The notes beneath the pieces are model-generated. The model searched no databases. It was not told where the DNA came from and worked only from the letters and a program-made list of their open reading frames with translations. This document shows positions 11,205 to 24,170 of a stretch of 64,000 bases of DNA, piece after piece. Location of the stretch: positions 18,326,011-18,390,010 of the forward strand of contig JAVIAB010000047.1 in assembly GCA_032433765.1 (NCBI GenBank), in the 5' to 3' direction. The first letter of the stretch is position 1. Each line of letters opens with the position of its first letter. The translations under genes were made by a program, and so were the position numbers. This DNA comes from Megaustenia siamemsis. Taxonomy: Eukaryota > Mollusca > Gastropoda > Stylommatophora > Ariophantidae.

Positions 11205-11212
11205 TTATAATA

Positions 11213-11477
11213 TGGGAGCCGCGATAGCTCAGTGGTTAGTGAACTGGACTACAAAGGACAAGAGATATGGTTCGATCCCAACCAACGGCTTCCGGCTTCA
11301 CTCAACCTTAAATGGGTACCGGATTCTTTCTGGGAAAGTAAAGCGGCACGGGCGTAATACCGACCACATTACCCCCCAAAAATCATGTGCTGAAGGTCTG
11401 TAAAATTTATGGTCACTAACACCATATTCCTATACGCCACTTGGCGTGACGGGGCTCTTTACTTTTTTTACTAATTG
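11213..11477 (+). mobile_element. SINE-1 copy
   Basis: Full-length head and body, with an 8-bp flanking repeat TTATAATA at 11205-11212 and 11478-11485. Confidence 0.85.
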
Positions 11478-12299
11478 TTATAATACTGCCGGCTACTTGA
11501 AAATGGTAAGTAATAAATAATGTCATTACACACCAACATCTTGCTGTATACCTCCAGTCCCTAGCAGCGAAGATATCGCTCAAAGTGTAAGAGGGATATC
11601 GCTGGCTGATGTAATAATAACAGTCGATCGTTACCCACAAGTTTAATGGACAAATAAATTGCTATATGTGGTTACAATATAATTCATACACTGTTTTTAA
11701 TGACAATTTTAAATCTTTTTAATTTAGTGAAATAATAAACACCCCCCTCCCCCTCCCGTATTTCAAGGCAAACAAATGTAACACTGTATTTCAACAATTA
11801 AAGCAAACTATTCCACTCATCAATATAGACAGTCACCTGACAACAAGAACGATTCTGAATGGTTGTCTCATTACCGCAGAAGAATAGAAAGAAGGAGAAC
11901 TCTCATACAAGAAAGAGGTCACTGATTATACATTCCTCCGGTGGAGGATTATGACGTTTATTGATGTTCAAGTTGTAGGTGATTGATTATTTGATTGGTA
12001 ACGCACGTCAGAGAGGCCAGTGAGTACTAGAAAAGCTACTTTGAGGGAGATCACTAGGAAGCCGTCTTTACCAGAATCTATTTATATAGCCAGGTCTCCT
12101 ATTTCTTTTGTCATATTCAAGGTGTCTTTAATGGCTTGAAACCTCATTCTTAGACAAATTAATAGACTGGAGCTTATGACATAGAGTGTATGTGTCAAGG
12201 ACAAACACTGTCACCTGATACGTAGGTCGTAAGATGCGACTAGGTTGATTTTTGGGACAAGGTCTTTATCGGTAAAACACAGTTAGTGTGTTTGAGCTG
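11478..12299. other. No recognisable feature
   Basis: A C-rich run at 11742-11757 and otherwise unique AT-rich DNA. No exon with good splice sites was seen. Confidence 0.4.
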
Positions 12300-12430
12300 A
12301 AGCCATCTTAGGTGTTTTCGCTTATGTGTTGCGAGCGTGCTTCATACACGGGAGGGCACTGTGGAGGGGATTTGAGCACTATGGAGATATCCGTTGTGTA
12401 GCGAAGAATGACGATGATCCTCTAACTAAA
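12300..12430 (+). mobile_element. I/Nimb-type LINE 3' end with microsatellite tail
   Basis: Aligns with 7130-7240 (GAGGGGATTTGAGCACTATGGA, CGATGATCCTC). It ends directly in (ACTAA)n, so this LINE's 3' tail appears to be a short tandem repeat rather than poly-A. Confidence 0.55.
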
Positions 12431-12504
12431 CTAAAACTAAACTAAACTAAACTAAACTAAACCAAACCAAACTAAACTAAACTAAACTAAACTAAACTAA
12501 ACTA
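12428..12504 (+). repeat. (ACTAA)n microsatellite
   Basis: About 15 pentamer units with ACCAA variants. A shorter block of the same motif recurs at 13018-13043. Confidence 0.95.
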
Positions 12505-12561
12505 TTATAAATGACATTTTAAGATCAGTGTTTAATGTTGTACATGGATTTCTTTGTTTAA

Positions 12562-12952
12562 TTTGAATAGTTTGTGCTCTACTCGATGAAATGATTTGAA
12601 TAGTTTGTTTGTGCTCTACTCGATGAAGGATTTGAATAATTTGTTTGTGCTTTACTCGATGAAGGATTTGAATAATTTGTTTGTGCTTTACTCGATGAAG
12701 GATTTGAATAATTTGTTTGTTCTCTGCTCGATGAAGGATTTGAATAGTTTGTTTGTGCTCTACTCGATGAAGGATTTGAATAGTTTGTGTGTGCTCTACT
12801 CGATAAAGGATTTGAATAGTTTGTTTGTGCTCTGCTCGATGAAGGATTTGAATAGTTTGTTTGTTGTCTAATCGATGAAGGATTTGAATAGTTTGTTTGT
12901 TGTCTAATCGATGAAGGATTTGAATAGTTTGTTTGTGCTCTACTCGATGAAG
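12562..12952 (+). repeat. 36-bp minisatellite, ~11 units
   Basis: The unit is GATGAAGGATTTGAATAG followed by TTTGTTTGTGCTCTACTC. Because 36 is divisible by 3, one frame stays open and mimics a repetitive protein (12596-12871). The repeated polypeptide has no start context, neighbours or domain that would support a gene. Confidence 0.95.
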
Positions 12953-13049
12953 CGTCGCAGTTTGTCTTGTTTTTCTATCATTAGTTTAGCCGCTTCATAA
13001 AGATTTTATTTATTTTACATAAACTAAACTAAACTAAACATAACTGAAC

Positions 13050-13510
13050 AATACAATAATTAAGCTGAACAACCGAAGACACTCGTACTAGTAGAGTTAA
13101 TGCACATAAAACGGAAGGCTATTAACCTTGGAGGATGTTACATCTGGTGGACAGCAATAGCTTCCTATCTTCTAATTGTACATGTATAACGATCTTTGAG
13201 ATGACAGAGCAACGAGTTGTGTTCAAGTCATGGGCTGTCTTTAAATCCACTGTACACCATGTGTGACCCACCGAGTATTAAAGACTTACTCATTCGATGA
13301 TTTATATGGTTTGTATATGACTCAATAGTATACCAGGTATTAATTATCATATGCGTGTACATCATTACATGTTTTACTGAGCGTCTTAACATTTATCGAA
13401 CACGTCCACAGGAAGTCAAATATCAAGTTATCCAATACGTGGATTATACCGTAAAGTGGCAATACTCGACATGTGTAATTCAACATTAGGTGTTAAGACA
13501 TGTTCAGCCT
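13050..13510. other. No recognisable feature
   Basis: Unique-looking AT-rich DNA between the pentanucleotide block and the nested SINE pair. Confidence 0.4.
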
Positions 13511-13519
13511 TAGATAACT

Positions 13520-14122
13520 GGAGCCGTGATAACTCAGTGGTTGTTAGTGAACTGGACTACAAAGGACAAGAGGTCGGGTTCGATCCTGATTGACGGCTTC
13601 CAGGTTCACCCAGCCTTAAATGGGTACGGGGGACTGGTTGGTCTCGATACAAAACGCAGGCTTCGAGACAGAGAGGTTGTGGGTTCAAATCCCGGCTGCA
13701 CCAGCTGGGATTTTTATTTCTGATTTCTCTCTGCAAAAACCACCCTTGGTCTCAGCAGCGAGACCCGGCTTTAAACGTTAATTTCTCATGGACGGAAAAA
13801 AATATGAGTACCTCCGAAGACGGAGTTATCTGCCTGTGCGGCGAGGGACCCTTGTGCACGCGGCTGCCAGGGACAAACGGAATAACACGCACATTTCAGT
13901 TCCTAGTCTCTAGGGATTTCGCCAGAGGTAAAAGCTGGCGAACGCAAAATAAAAAAAATGGATACCGGATTATTTTTTTCTGGGAAAGTGAAGACGCACA
14001 GGCGTAATACCGACCACATTACACCAACATTTAATGCCTAAGGTCTATAAACATTATGGTCACTAACACCATATTCCCTATACGCCACTTGGCGTGATAG
14101 ATGACTTTATTATACTTTACTT
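13520..14122 (+). mobile_element. SINE-1 copy split by a nested SINE-2
   Basis: The SINE-1 head (GAGCCGTGATAACTCAGTGG) runs to 13627. The sequence resumes at 13956 and continues to the body and tail. The inserted piece is listed separately. The outer copy is diverged at several positions. Confidence 0.85.
13628..13955 (+). mobile_element. SINE-2 nested inside SINE-1
   Basis: tRNA-like head GGGGGACTGGTTGGTCTCGA with B-box-like GGTTCAAATCCC, a body containing CCGAAGACGGAGTTATCTGC, and an A-rich tail. The target duplication is AAATGGGTAC (13618-13627) / AAATGGATAC (13956-13965), one mismatch in ten. The inner element is therefore younger than the outer one. Confidence 0.85.
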
Positions 14123-14319
14123 AGTTACCTTAATTAAGTGGAAACAATGACATTAATCAGCTTCTTCATCACAACTCAACATGGCATGTTGGTAATGTAT
14201 TCCAGTTATCGTTCTTGTGCTGTAACAAACTATTTACCAACACGACATTTTAATCTTGACGTATACTGATGTATATATATTTATTAGCATCGTGTGCCGT
14301 GTCGCAGATGTACATCATC

Positions 14320-14700
14320 GTTATGTGTCATACCATTCGGCGTAGGCGATCATGTCCTTCCACAATTCTCTGTCCACAATGTATCGTATCGATTCTGTTG
14401 TTGATTGTTTTCCGTGCCATGACACCAAGCTATCTAGTATTGTCTATCTTTGTTGTCCGCGATCACTCTTTCCCTGCATTTTGCCATTTGTAACAATGTA
14501 TTTCAACTTTTCTCTTCTCATGATGTGCCCGAAAATGTTGATTGTTTCTTTCTGATTTTATTTAGGAACTCCCTTTTTGTGTTGGTCACTTTGAGAATTT
14601 TCTCGTTGGTCTTTTTAACTGTCCAGGAAACTTTCAACATTCTTCTGAGAAATCCAATCTTTGTGGCCTCTAATCATCTTTTCATTTGTAGATATATATA
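14320..14700 (-). mobile_element. LINE family A, 3' fragment
   Basis: Minus-strand 3' end with GATCGCCTACGCCGAATGGT and upstream the coding block shared with 45880-46140. 5'-truncated and frameshifted. Confidence 0.65.
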
Positions 14701-14972
14701 GCTATAGAAAATAAAAATATTAATTTATATATACTTTTCATGATTACATAAAAATAAAAAATACGGCTGAAGCAAGAATTGTGTTTACAGCAGGTATGCG
14801 TGTGGCAAACTTTAGATGTTAATTTTATAAAATTTAAATTAAAAATTAAAATAAACATAAATTAAAGTAGAATTTTGCAACAGTAATGAAAGTTGCTGTA
14901 CATTTGAAATAAATTACAGAGTAAACATCTACAGCAAGCAGCCCTCTTTTGAAACAGTCACGGAAGTTTTAC

Positions 14973-15070
14973 TCATGAAAGAGGGGAGACAATCCCAGAA
15001 CTGAGAGCTCCCAGAAAGACAGCCAAGGGAAGTAGCCATGTGGCGATGCCTGATGGAGCAGATGCTGTAG
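14973..15070 (-). CDS. Ig-like gene, exon 6 (C-terminal hydrophobic tail)
   Basis: Acceptor TTACTTCACAG at 15071-15072, phase-1 entry. It encodes residues 309-340: small residues (ATASAPSG), a 20-residue hydrophobic stretch (TWLLPLAVFLGALSSGIV) and TGA. The first ~50 nt after the stop are conserved with the paralogous exons at 3711 and 8107. The chain ends within the hydrophobic stretch, which fits a GPI attachment signal better than a transmembrane anchor with a cytoplasmic tail. Confidence 0.7.
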
Positions 15071-15299
15071 CTGTGAAGTAAGCAAAAACAATTAAAACCT
15101 TTACAACTTTGCAAACCTCTTTTATTGTACTAACTATTCTTATTTCAGAAACATTCATGTCTTGAGAAATATGTTTACCATAATTTCATGACTATTAACA
15201 ATATCATACATTATATATTTTTAAAAAATAAATATAAATAAAGAAACACAGACACATATAATTAATGATGCTTCCCCTGTCTTTGTCTTCTTTTCCGTT

Positions 15300-15540
15300 A
15301 TCAGACACCAAAATCATCATCATCAAGTACCGGGCCTGCTGGCGTATGATCATGTCTCTCCACAACTTTCGATCTTGACAGCTATTTATCATTCCCGTTG
15401 TTGACCTTCTGCCAAGCCATTCTCTTTAGCTGTCTGGTATCTTTTCTCCTTGCTTCCCTCTGTCTCTTCGGCCCTCAATTTTCCCAGTTGTTACAATATA
15501 TTGCAGCTGTTCCCTTTTCAACAGAAAACCACCGTCGTAA
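15300..15540 (-). mobile_element. LINE family B, 3' end
   Basis: Shares the 3' end CGCCAGCAGGCCCGGTACTTGATG and the NxCxxRKLWRDMI coding block with 52360-52800. Only the last part of the element is present. Confidence 0.65.
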
Positions 15541-15703
15541 TTTCTTTGTACAATCATGAATGGCCACAATAATATAAAAGAACGACAACAAGGTTAAGGA
15601 GGGTTCCAATGGAAAACCCTCGTTTGGCAGGGGACATCATGTGCTACAGGTGATGCTCGATCGTCAACAAGCTACTGTAAGCAATATAAAGGAAATGTAA
15701 GTT

Positions 15704-16500
15704 AAAACAGAATTATTGGTAAATAGGTTGGTAAACTCTGGATGAGCTAGTAGTTATTGGTAAATAAGTTGGTAAACTCTGGATGAGCTAGTAGTTATTT
15801 GGTAAATAAGTTGGTAAACTCTGGATGAGCTAGTAGTTATTGGTAAATAAATTGGTAAACTCTGGATGAGCTAGTAGTTATTGGTAAATAAGTTGGTAAA
15901 CTCTGGATGAGCTAGTAGTTATTGGTAAATAAGTTGGTAAACTCTGGATGAGCTAGTAGTTATTGGTAAATAAGTTGGTAAACTCTGGATGAGCTAGTAG
16001 TTATTGGTAAATAAGTTGGTAAACTCTGGATGAGCTAGTAGTTATTGGTAAATAAGTTGGTGAACTCGGAATGAGCTAGTAATTATTGGTAAATAAGTTG
16101 GTAAACTCTGGATGAGCTAGTAGTTATTGGTAAATAAGTTGGTGAACTCGGAATGAGCTAGTAATTATTGGTAAATAAGTTGGTAAACTCTGGATGTGCT
16201 AGTAGTTATTGGTAAATAAGTTGGTAAACTCTGGATGAGCTAGTAGTTATTGGTAAATAAGTTGGTAAACTCTGGATGAGCTAGTTGTTATTGGTAAATA
16301 AGTTGGTAAACTCTGGATGAGCTAGTAGTTATTGGTAAATAAGTTGGTGAACTCGGAATGAGCTAGTAATTATTGGTAAATAAGTTGGTGAACTCGGAAT
16401 GAGCTAGTAATTATTGGTAAATAAGTTGGTGAACTCTGGATGAGCTAGTAGTTATTGGTAAATAAGTTGGTGAACTCGGAATGAGCTAGTAGTTATTGGT
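15704..16500 (+). repeat. 41-bp minisatellite, ~19 units
   Basis: Unit GGTAAATAAGTTGGTAAACT CTGGATGAGCTAGTAGTTATT. A second unit type carries GTGAACTCGGAATGAGCTAGTAATTATT, and the two types are interspersed mainly in the right half. There are no unique spacers between units. Confidence 0.95.
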
Positions 16501-16546
16501 AAAATCTTTAAACTGATAACTGATTTCGGCAGCGAGGAAGCTTAAC

Positions 16547-16862
16547 TTTTTTTTTATTTTTTTTTTTTTTTTGGTAAAAGCTTTGACCTCTGACGAAGTC
16601 CCTAGAGAGAGACTAGGAACTGAGTTTTGCGTGTTAATACATTTTTCCCTGGCAGCCATGTGCACAGGGTTCCCTCGCCGCACAGGCAGATAACTCCGTC
16701 TTCGGAGGTACTCATATTTATTTCCGTCGATGAGGAATTGACGTTTCAAGCCGGGCCTCGCTGCTGAGACCAAGAGTAGTTGCCGCAGAAAGAAATCATA
16801 AATAAAAATCCACCACAACCTCTCATCTCGAGGCCGGCGGTTTGCCTCGAGACCAGTCCCCC
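16547..16862 (-). mobile_element. SINE-2 copy with 8-bp target duplication
   Basis: On the minus strand, head GGGGGACTGGTCTCGAGGC at 16862, body with CCGAAGACGGAGTTATCTGC, and an A-rich tail (T-run at 16547-16572). AGCTTAAC flanks it at 16539-16546 and 16863-16870. Stops and its relation to 13628-13955 show that the open frame across it (16486-16818) is not a gene. Confidence 0.85.
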
Positions 16863-17025
16863 AGCTTAACCTATATTATCAGGAAAATGAGGTTAATAAA
16901 TGTTTATAATTTTTTACCAAATTACTTACAGGTGAATTGTGGTCTGAAAATCACAATTTTGATCTCCCCTTTCAGTGGAGTAATTGGGTGGCATCTGTAC
17001 TCTGGTTTGGATCTGTGTCCGAGAA

Positions 17026-18451
17026 GATAAAGATAATACGTACGTCATTTAATATTCTTATTGACAAGATAAAGATAATACGTACGTCATTTAATATTCT
17101 TATTGACAAGATAAAGATAATACGTACGTCATTTAATATTCTTATTGACAAGATAAAGATAATACGTACGTCATTTAATATTCTTATTGGCAAGATAAAG
17201 ATAATACGTACGTCATTTAATATTCTTATTGACAAGATAAAGATAATACGTACGTCATTTAATATTCTTATTGACAAGATAAAGATAATACGTACGTCAA
17301 TAATATTCTTATTGACAAGATAAAGATAATACGTACGTCATTTAATATTCTTATTGACAAGATAAAGATAATACGTACGTCATTTAATATTCTTATTGAC
17401 AAGATAAAGATAATACGTACGTCATTTAATATTCTTATTGACAAGATAAAGATAATACGTACGTCATTTAATATTCTTATTGACAAGATAAAGATAATAC
17501 GTACGTCATTTAATATTCTTATTGACAAGATAAAGATAATACGTACGTCATTTAATATTCTTATTGACAAGATAAAGATAATACGTACGTCATTTAATAT
17601 TCTTATTGACAAGATAAAGATAATACGTACGTCATTTAATATTCTTATTGACAAGATAAAGATAATACGTACGTCATTTAATATTCTTATTGACAAGATA
17701 AAGATAATACGTACGTCATTTAATATTCTTATTGGCAAGATAAAGATAATACGTACATCATTTAATATTCTTATTGACAAGATAAAGATAATACGTACGT
17801 CATTTAATATTCTTATTGACAAGATAAAGATAATACGTACGTCATTTAATATTCTTATTGACAAGATAAAGATAATACGTACGTCATTTAATATTCTTAT
17901 TGACAAGATAAAGATAATACGTACGTCATTTAATATTCTTATTGGCAAGATAAAGATAATACGTACGTCATTTAATATTCTTATTGACAAGATAAAGATA
18001 ATACGTACGTCATTTAATATTCTTATTGACAAGATAAAGATAATACGTACGTCAATAATATTCTTATTGACAAGATAAAGATAATACGTACGTCATTTAA
18101 TATTCTTATTGATAAGATAAAGATAATACGTACGTCATTTAATATTCTTATTGACAAGATAAAGATAATACGTACGTCATTTAATATTCTTATTGACAAG
18201 ATAAAGATAATACGTACGTCATTTAATATTCTTATTGACAAGATAAAGATAATACGTACGTCATTTAATATTCTTATTGACAAGATAAAGATAATACGTA
18301 CGTCATTTAATATTCTTATTGACAAGATAAAGATAATACGTACGTCATTTAATATTCTTATTGACAAGATAAAGATAATACGTACGTCATTTAATATTCT
18401 TATTGACAAGATAAAGATAATACATATGTCATTTAATATTCTTATTGACAC
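17026..18451 (+). repeat. 42-bp minisatellite, ~34 units, with higher-order period
   Basis: Unit GATAAAGATAATACGTACGT CATTTAATATTCTTATTGACAA; each unit contains the palindrome ACGTACGT. Most units are identical. Two marker variants, TTGGCAAG (17189 and 17944) and a 1-nt deletion giving CGTCAATAATATT (about 17297 and 18050), are each ~754 bp apart, which is 18 units. Because 42 is divisible by 3, frames stay open on both strands; these are not genes. Confidence 0.97.
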
Positions 18452-18589
18452 GTTTTGTTACTTATTTTATGTTTGTTATGTCAAAAATAATGTCATTAAA
18501 AGAATAGTGGTCCCTAAACACAAAGTATCTCATTAATGGCAAGTACATCTGGCTCATCACCTTGTGCCTGCCGTCTCCGCATCATCTTC

Positions 18590-19245
18590 CTCTTTTTCCC
18601 GTCCTTATTTGCCTTTCAGCGTCGAGGAAAGATAACATTTCCGGTCTTTGACTCTTCTGTTCGCCTCTGCTGCTATTATGTTTCCTAGTGCTTCTAATAT
18701 TCCATCGATCCATTATTTTCGTGGTCGACCATTGGATCTGGTGTTCTCACAACGTTTATTGAAGGCTCGTTGTGTTGTATTTTGATCTTTCTGCCTTGTC
18801 ACGTCGCCAAACCTTTTTATCTGTTGTTTCCTTATATATTATGTGGCGGGGGGCTATTCCTGACTTTTTTCTCAGTTCTTCATGTCTGATCTTATCTCTC
18901 AGACTGTTTCCTGTCATTCGTATAACACATTTCATCTAAGTAGAGGTTATTTTCTTATTGTTCTTGCATCTAGGGTCCAGGACTAGCATTGGTAGCACAA
19001 CGTTGGGATGAAGATTTTTTTCCCGCATATATTGATGGTTGCTACTTTATATTTATCTATCTCCATTTTCTATGATTTCTCTGAGCATCAAACATTTATC
19101 CCTTACCGTCTCCGCATCTACGGTTAATTCCATGCATGAGAAGCCCTCTCTTTATCCTGCCTATACGCTACAAGCTGTCGAATGTTCACATGTCTGTCTC
19201 TTGATCAACTGTAGTCTGTGTCTTTCTTTCCATCGTTTACATCGC
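18590..19245 (-). mobile_element. LINE family E, 3' part
   Basis: Minus-strand 3' end CCTCGACGCTGAAAGGC, preceded by blocks corresponding to the RPRxRxxxRWIDGILEALG-type coding segment seen at 5085-5290. Heavily mutated. A SINE-1 is inserted at its upstream side (19257). Confidence 0.6.
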
Positions 19246-19256
19246 ATGGGCTTTCA

Positions 19257-19519
19257 GTAAAAAAGTAAAGTACCCCCGTCGCGCCAAGTGGCGTATAGGG
19301 AAATATGGTGTTAGTGACCCTATATTTTACAGACCTTCAGCACATGATTTTTGGGGTAATGTGGTCGGTATTACGCCCGTGCTGCTTTACTTTCCCAGAA
19401 AAAAAAATCCAGTACCCATTTTAAGGCTGGGTGAACCCGGAAGCCGTCGATTGGATAGAACCCTACCCCTTATTCTTTGTAGTCCAGTTCACTAACCACT
19501 GAGCTATCGCGGCTCCCTT
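19257..19519 (-). mobile_element. SINE-1 copy with 11-bp target duplication
   Basis: Full-length. ATGGGCTTTCA flanks it at 19246-19256 and 19520-19530. Confidence 0.9.
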
Positions 19520-19599
19520 ATGGGCTTTCAATAGAGTACTGAATCTCTCGATTCGGCCAAAAAAATAAAATAGCCTTATTCGAGAAAATTTTAACAGTT

Positions 19600-20180
19600 A
19601 TTTCATCATTTTCAAGTGCGTTAAGGATCAATCGACCAAAATTGGTCAAATGCTGAATTGACCAAAACTATTAAACACTGAATAGAACAAAACTGATACA
19701 TGATTTGAAACAAACCAAAACCGTTTAAACATACTGCACAGACCATAACTATTTAAACTTACTGAATGGACTCAAATTGCTAAAACATATTCAATGGACC
19801 AAAACTGTAACAATTTATCGAATAGACCAAAATTGTTTAAAACATGCTGAATAGACCAACACTTTTAAAACATACTGAATAGACTAAAACTGTGCTAAAA
19901 CATACTGAATAGACTAAAACTGTTCTGAAACATACTGAATAGACCAAAATATTTAAAACATACGTAACAGAATAAAACTGTTAATACATATTGAATAGAC
20001 CGAAACATTTTGAAACATACTGAATAGACCAAAAATGTTAACTACCGAACGGTTCAAAATTGTTAAACATACTGAATAGAACAAAACCGTTAAAACATAA
20101 TGAATAGCAAACAATTGTTAAAACATACTAAAAAGACAACATTGTTAACAACTAAAGAACGGACCAGAACTAATGAGAAT
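19600..20180 (+). repeat. Old, diverged ~28-bp tandem repeat
   Basis: About 20 imperfect units built on CATACTGAATAGACCAAAACTGTTAAAA. Divergence and indels are much higher than in the other arrays, so this array is old and no longer homogenised. Confidence 0.85.
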
Positions 20181-20334
20181 AGAATCGTTGCCCCTTTAGA
20201 GTGTTCTTTAATAGTCGGAACAAAAAAAGAAGTCACAGGGTGACACATGTGGGAGGGGAGGGCTGTAGGTTGGGTGTTGCTAAACTTTCCTGACCTGACC
20301 GCGGAAGATCTTTAGTTAACTCACGTCCTTATTG

Positions 20335-20750
20335 AAACATTTGTGCCCAGTCATTGTGGTCTTAGACATAACACTTGCCACACCATTCATTGCTTGTCCA
20401 ATCCTTGTAGTCTTAGACACAACACTTGCCACACCATACACTGCTTCTCCAGTCCTTGTAGTCTTAGACACAAGACTTGCCACACCATACATTGCTTCTC
20501 CAGTCCTTGTAGTCTTAGACACAACACTTGCCACACCATACACTGCTTGTCCAGTCCTTGTAGTCTTAGACACAACACTTGCCACACCATACATTGCTTC
20601 TCCAGTCCGTGTACTCTTAAACATATATTTGCCACACAATACACTGCTTGTCCAATCCTTGTAGTCTTAAACATACATTTACCACCATACACTGCTTCTC
20701 CAGTCCGTGTAGTCTTAGACATACATTTATCACCATACATTGCTTGTATT
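20335..20750 (+). repeat. 51-bp minisatellite, ~8 units
   Basis: Unit TTGTAGTCTTAGACACAACA CTTGCCACACCATACA(T/C)TGC TT(C/G)TCCAGTCC; 51 is 17 codons, so several frames are open on both strands. Outer units are shorter and more diverged (ATACATTTACCACC variants). Confidence 0.95.
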
Positions 20751-21048
20751 CGGCAATAATATCGACATTTTTCGGTTATTAGGAAACTGAATCACCGCTC
20801 GCTGAATGACCTGGACTTGATTCTGTATCACGCCGATAAATTTTTCCTAAATCCTGCATCTAAACCAATGACTATTACGCGGAGACTGAAAGCATTCACG
20901 ATTGCATTTTAATGTGTGCGATAACGTCTGAGGTGAAACCATCATGTTTCCTGCTTATGTCCACACGGCGCAGCCCAGAGGGGGTTTTTTTGGAACGCGA
21001 ATAATGAGCATTTTTATGCATTTGAACAATGCATCGTACTGACGACGA

Positions 21049-22196
<1,148 letters not shown>

Positions 22197-22204
22197 GCCG
22201 AATG

Positions 22205-22460
22205 GCACATAGAGCACAAGTTCTAGACTCTTGTATCCGACGATCTTTCTACTGTCAAACCTTGCGACACGACTTTTCTTTTAGCGGGTTGTTCAATCTC
22301 AGCTTTAGGCAGATGCTTGCTGTTGTTTCCTCTTATTTTAGTGTTTCTCGGTTACTTTTTTCTTTTACCCTCTGGTTCCCATATGAGGGCCTGCTTAGAT
22401 ATTCTTTTATTGTCTCCTCTCATCACATGGGCATCATATGACCATCTTCTTTTTTTTTTT
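22205..22460. other. Possible LINE fragment
   Basis: T-rich, retroelement-like text (CTCATCACATGGGCATCATATGACC on the right side resembles the family A/E 3' regions in reverse), but no clear alignment to another copy could be made by eye. Confidence 0.25.
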
Positions 22461-22821
22461 TTATTATAGTTAATATTTTTTATGCTTTGTCAATTCATTT
22501 ATTTATGCACTAGTCGTCAACTCATTCATGGTATACTAGGTATTTTCCCCAGGCATTTGTTTTCATGTGCGCCCAGTTTATTTTCTATCTCTTTAGTTGT
22601 TTTCTAGCTGTCGTATATAGACGTAATGGTGGATAAAACATTTAATTTGAAAATCCTGATCTCTGTTTTGAATATGCAAAAATACTAAATTATATTTTGA
22701 TGTAATATAATCTCCGGTTTGGAGATTTCTATGAATCTTTTAAAATGTATTCTAATCACATAAATTGTAAGGGATAACAAAATAATTACCAATATATTTG
22801 TTTGAAATAACTAATTAGTAC

Positions 22822-23040
22822 CTGATGAATTGTACGACACAGTTAAAACTGATGACCCGTCACTCTTTACCTCAGCTTCAGAAACAATGATATCATTTTT
22901 GAACCAGCGAGCTAATCCACTGATAAATGCAGTGAGTACTATTTTACACGTACAAGTCGCGTTAGTGCCAATCAAAATTTTAAAGTCCCTACGTACACCA
23001 GGACCAGCAGGACAGTCGACAGCATCAACTTCTGGGACAC
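22822..23040 (-). CDS. Ig-like gene, exon 5
   Basis: Acceptor CTTTTCTTCTCGCAG (AG at 23041-23042) and donor CAG|GTACTAAT. The exon is 219 nt, entered and left in phase 1, and encodes residues 236-308. It shows a Cys near its start (VDCPAG), then ATCTC, an aromatic RWF position and LTVSYNSS, the B-strand Cys / C-strand Trp / F-strand Tyr pattern of an Ig-like fold, although the second canonical Cys is not obvious. Sequons include NAT and NSS. Confidence 0.65.
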
Positions 23041-23159
23041 CTGCGAGAAGAAAAGGCTTTATGGAAAAGAAACACAAATCGCATGTATGGTTTAACATAA
23101 TAATATGAATAACGACATGTGTACATTTTAAGAAATAAACAATAATGGTCGAGTTTCTT

Positions 23160-24170
23160 CTGCCTCTTCTACCTTTTAGCTCCCAGTGGAGCATAGGTCT
23201 TCAACAAACACTTTCCAAGTCGTTCTGCTTTTTGCACTTATTTTAAGATCATTCAATGTCTTCCCCATCATCTTCATCTCTGCTTCAATCTGTCTTCTCC
23301 AAGAATTCCTTGGTCTTCCTCTTTGTCTTTTCCCCTGGGGATTCCAAAAAAGGGCCTGTTGTATAATACTCTCAGTTGGCTTCCGTAGTGTGTGTCCTAT
23401 CCATCGCCATCGTCTTCGCTGTATCTCTTTATCCACTGGTATTTGACCATTTCCATAATTCCACGTTAGTGACTTTGTCCTGCCATTTCCATCCCTTTAT
23501 TCTGCGCAAGCATCCATTAATGAAAGTCTGTACCTTCATGATTGTCAATTTTGTTATTCTCCATGTTTCACAGTCATATAATAGGACCGACTTAACATTT
23601 GAGTTGAAAATTTTTATTTTTGTATTTAGCCTAATTTCTTTAGATTTCCATATGTTTCCCAGTGCAATGAAAGCTCCTCTTGCTTTTGATATCCTTATTT
23701 TGGTATCATTTTCTGTTCCTCCCTCTTTATCTATATTACTGCCCATATATATATATAAGATTGTACGTCTAGTAGAGGTATTTCTCCTAGTTTTATTTGG
23801 TTATTGCCAACTGCATTAATTCTCATAATGTTGGTCTTATATCTATTAATCTTTAGTCCTAGCTGTTGTGATCTCTCATCTAATATACTCATTTTATCCT
23901 GCATCTGTTGATGGCTGTGTGATAGGAGAGCTCTGTCATCAGCAAAGTCTAAATCATCAAGTTGTTTGGTCAGTGACCACTGGATCCCATTTCTGTTGTT
24001 TTGAGTTATTTTCATAATCCAATCTATGGCCAGTAGAAAGAGAAATGGAGACAGAAGGCATCCTTGCCTTACTCCTGTTTTTATTTCAAATGCTTCTGTA
24101 AGGGAGCAGTTCTGGCCAGAGTGGAGTATGTTCATATATTGCTTCACTGCATGAAAACTATTGAAGATAT
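23160..24170 (-). mobile_element. LINE family D, RT C-terminal half and 3' end
   Basis: Minus strand. RT block KTGVRQGCLLSPFLFLLAID, catalytic FADD (motif C), then the thumb region and the C-terminal domain with RRRWRWIGHTLRK and GRPRNSWRRQIEAEMK. It ends in CTGAAAGGTAGAAGAGGCAG. Two frame changes separate three open frames (24147-23731, 23746-23429, 23436-23176). The upstream half of the element continues beyond the Mutator-like insertion at 27047. Confidence 0.8.

Noticed and set aside
15704..16500. Possible CRISPR-like array of 41-bp repeats
   Set aside because: Head-to-tail units without spacers; a minisatellite.
17026..18451. Possible CRISPR array or repetitive protein in the 42-bp array
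   Set aside because: Units are contiguous with no unique spacers, the surrounding DNA is animal, and the frames on both strands are simply consequences of a unit length divisible by three.
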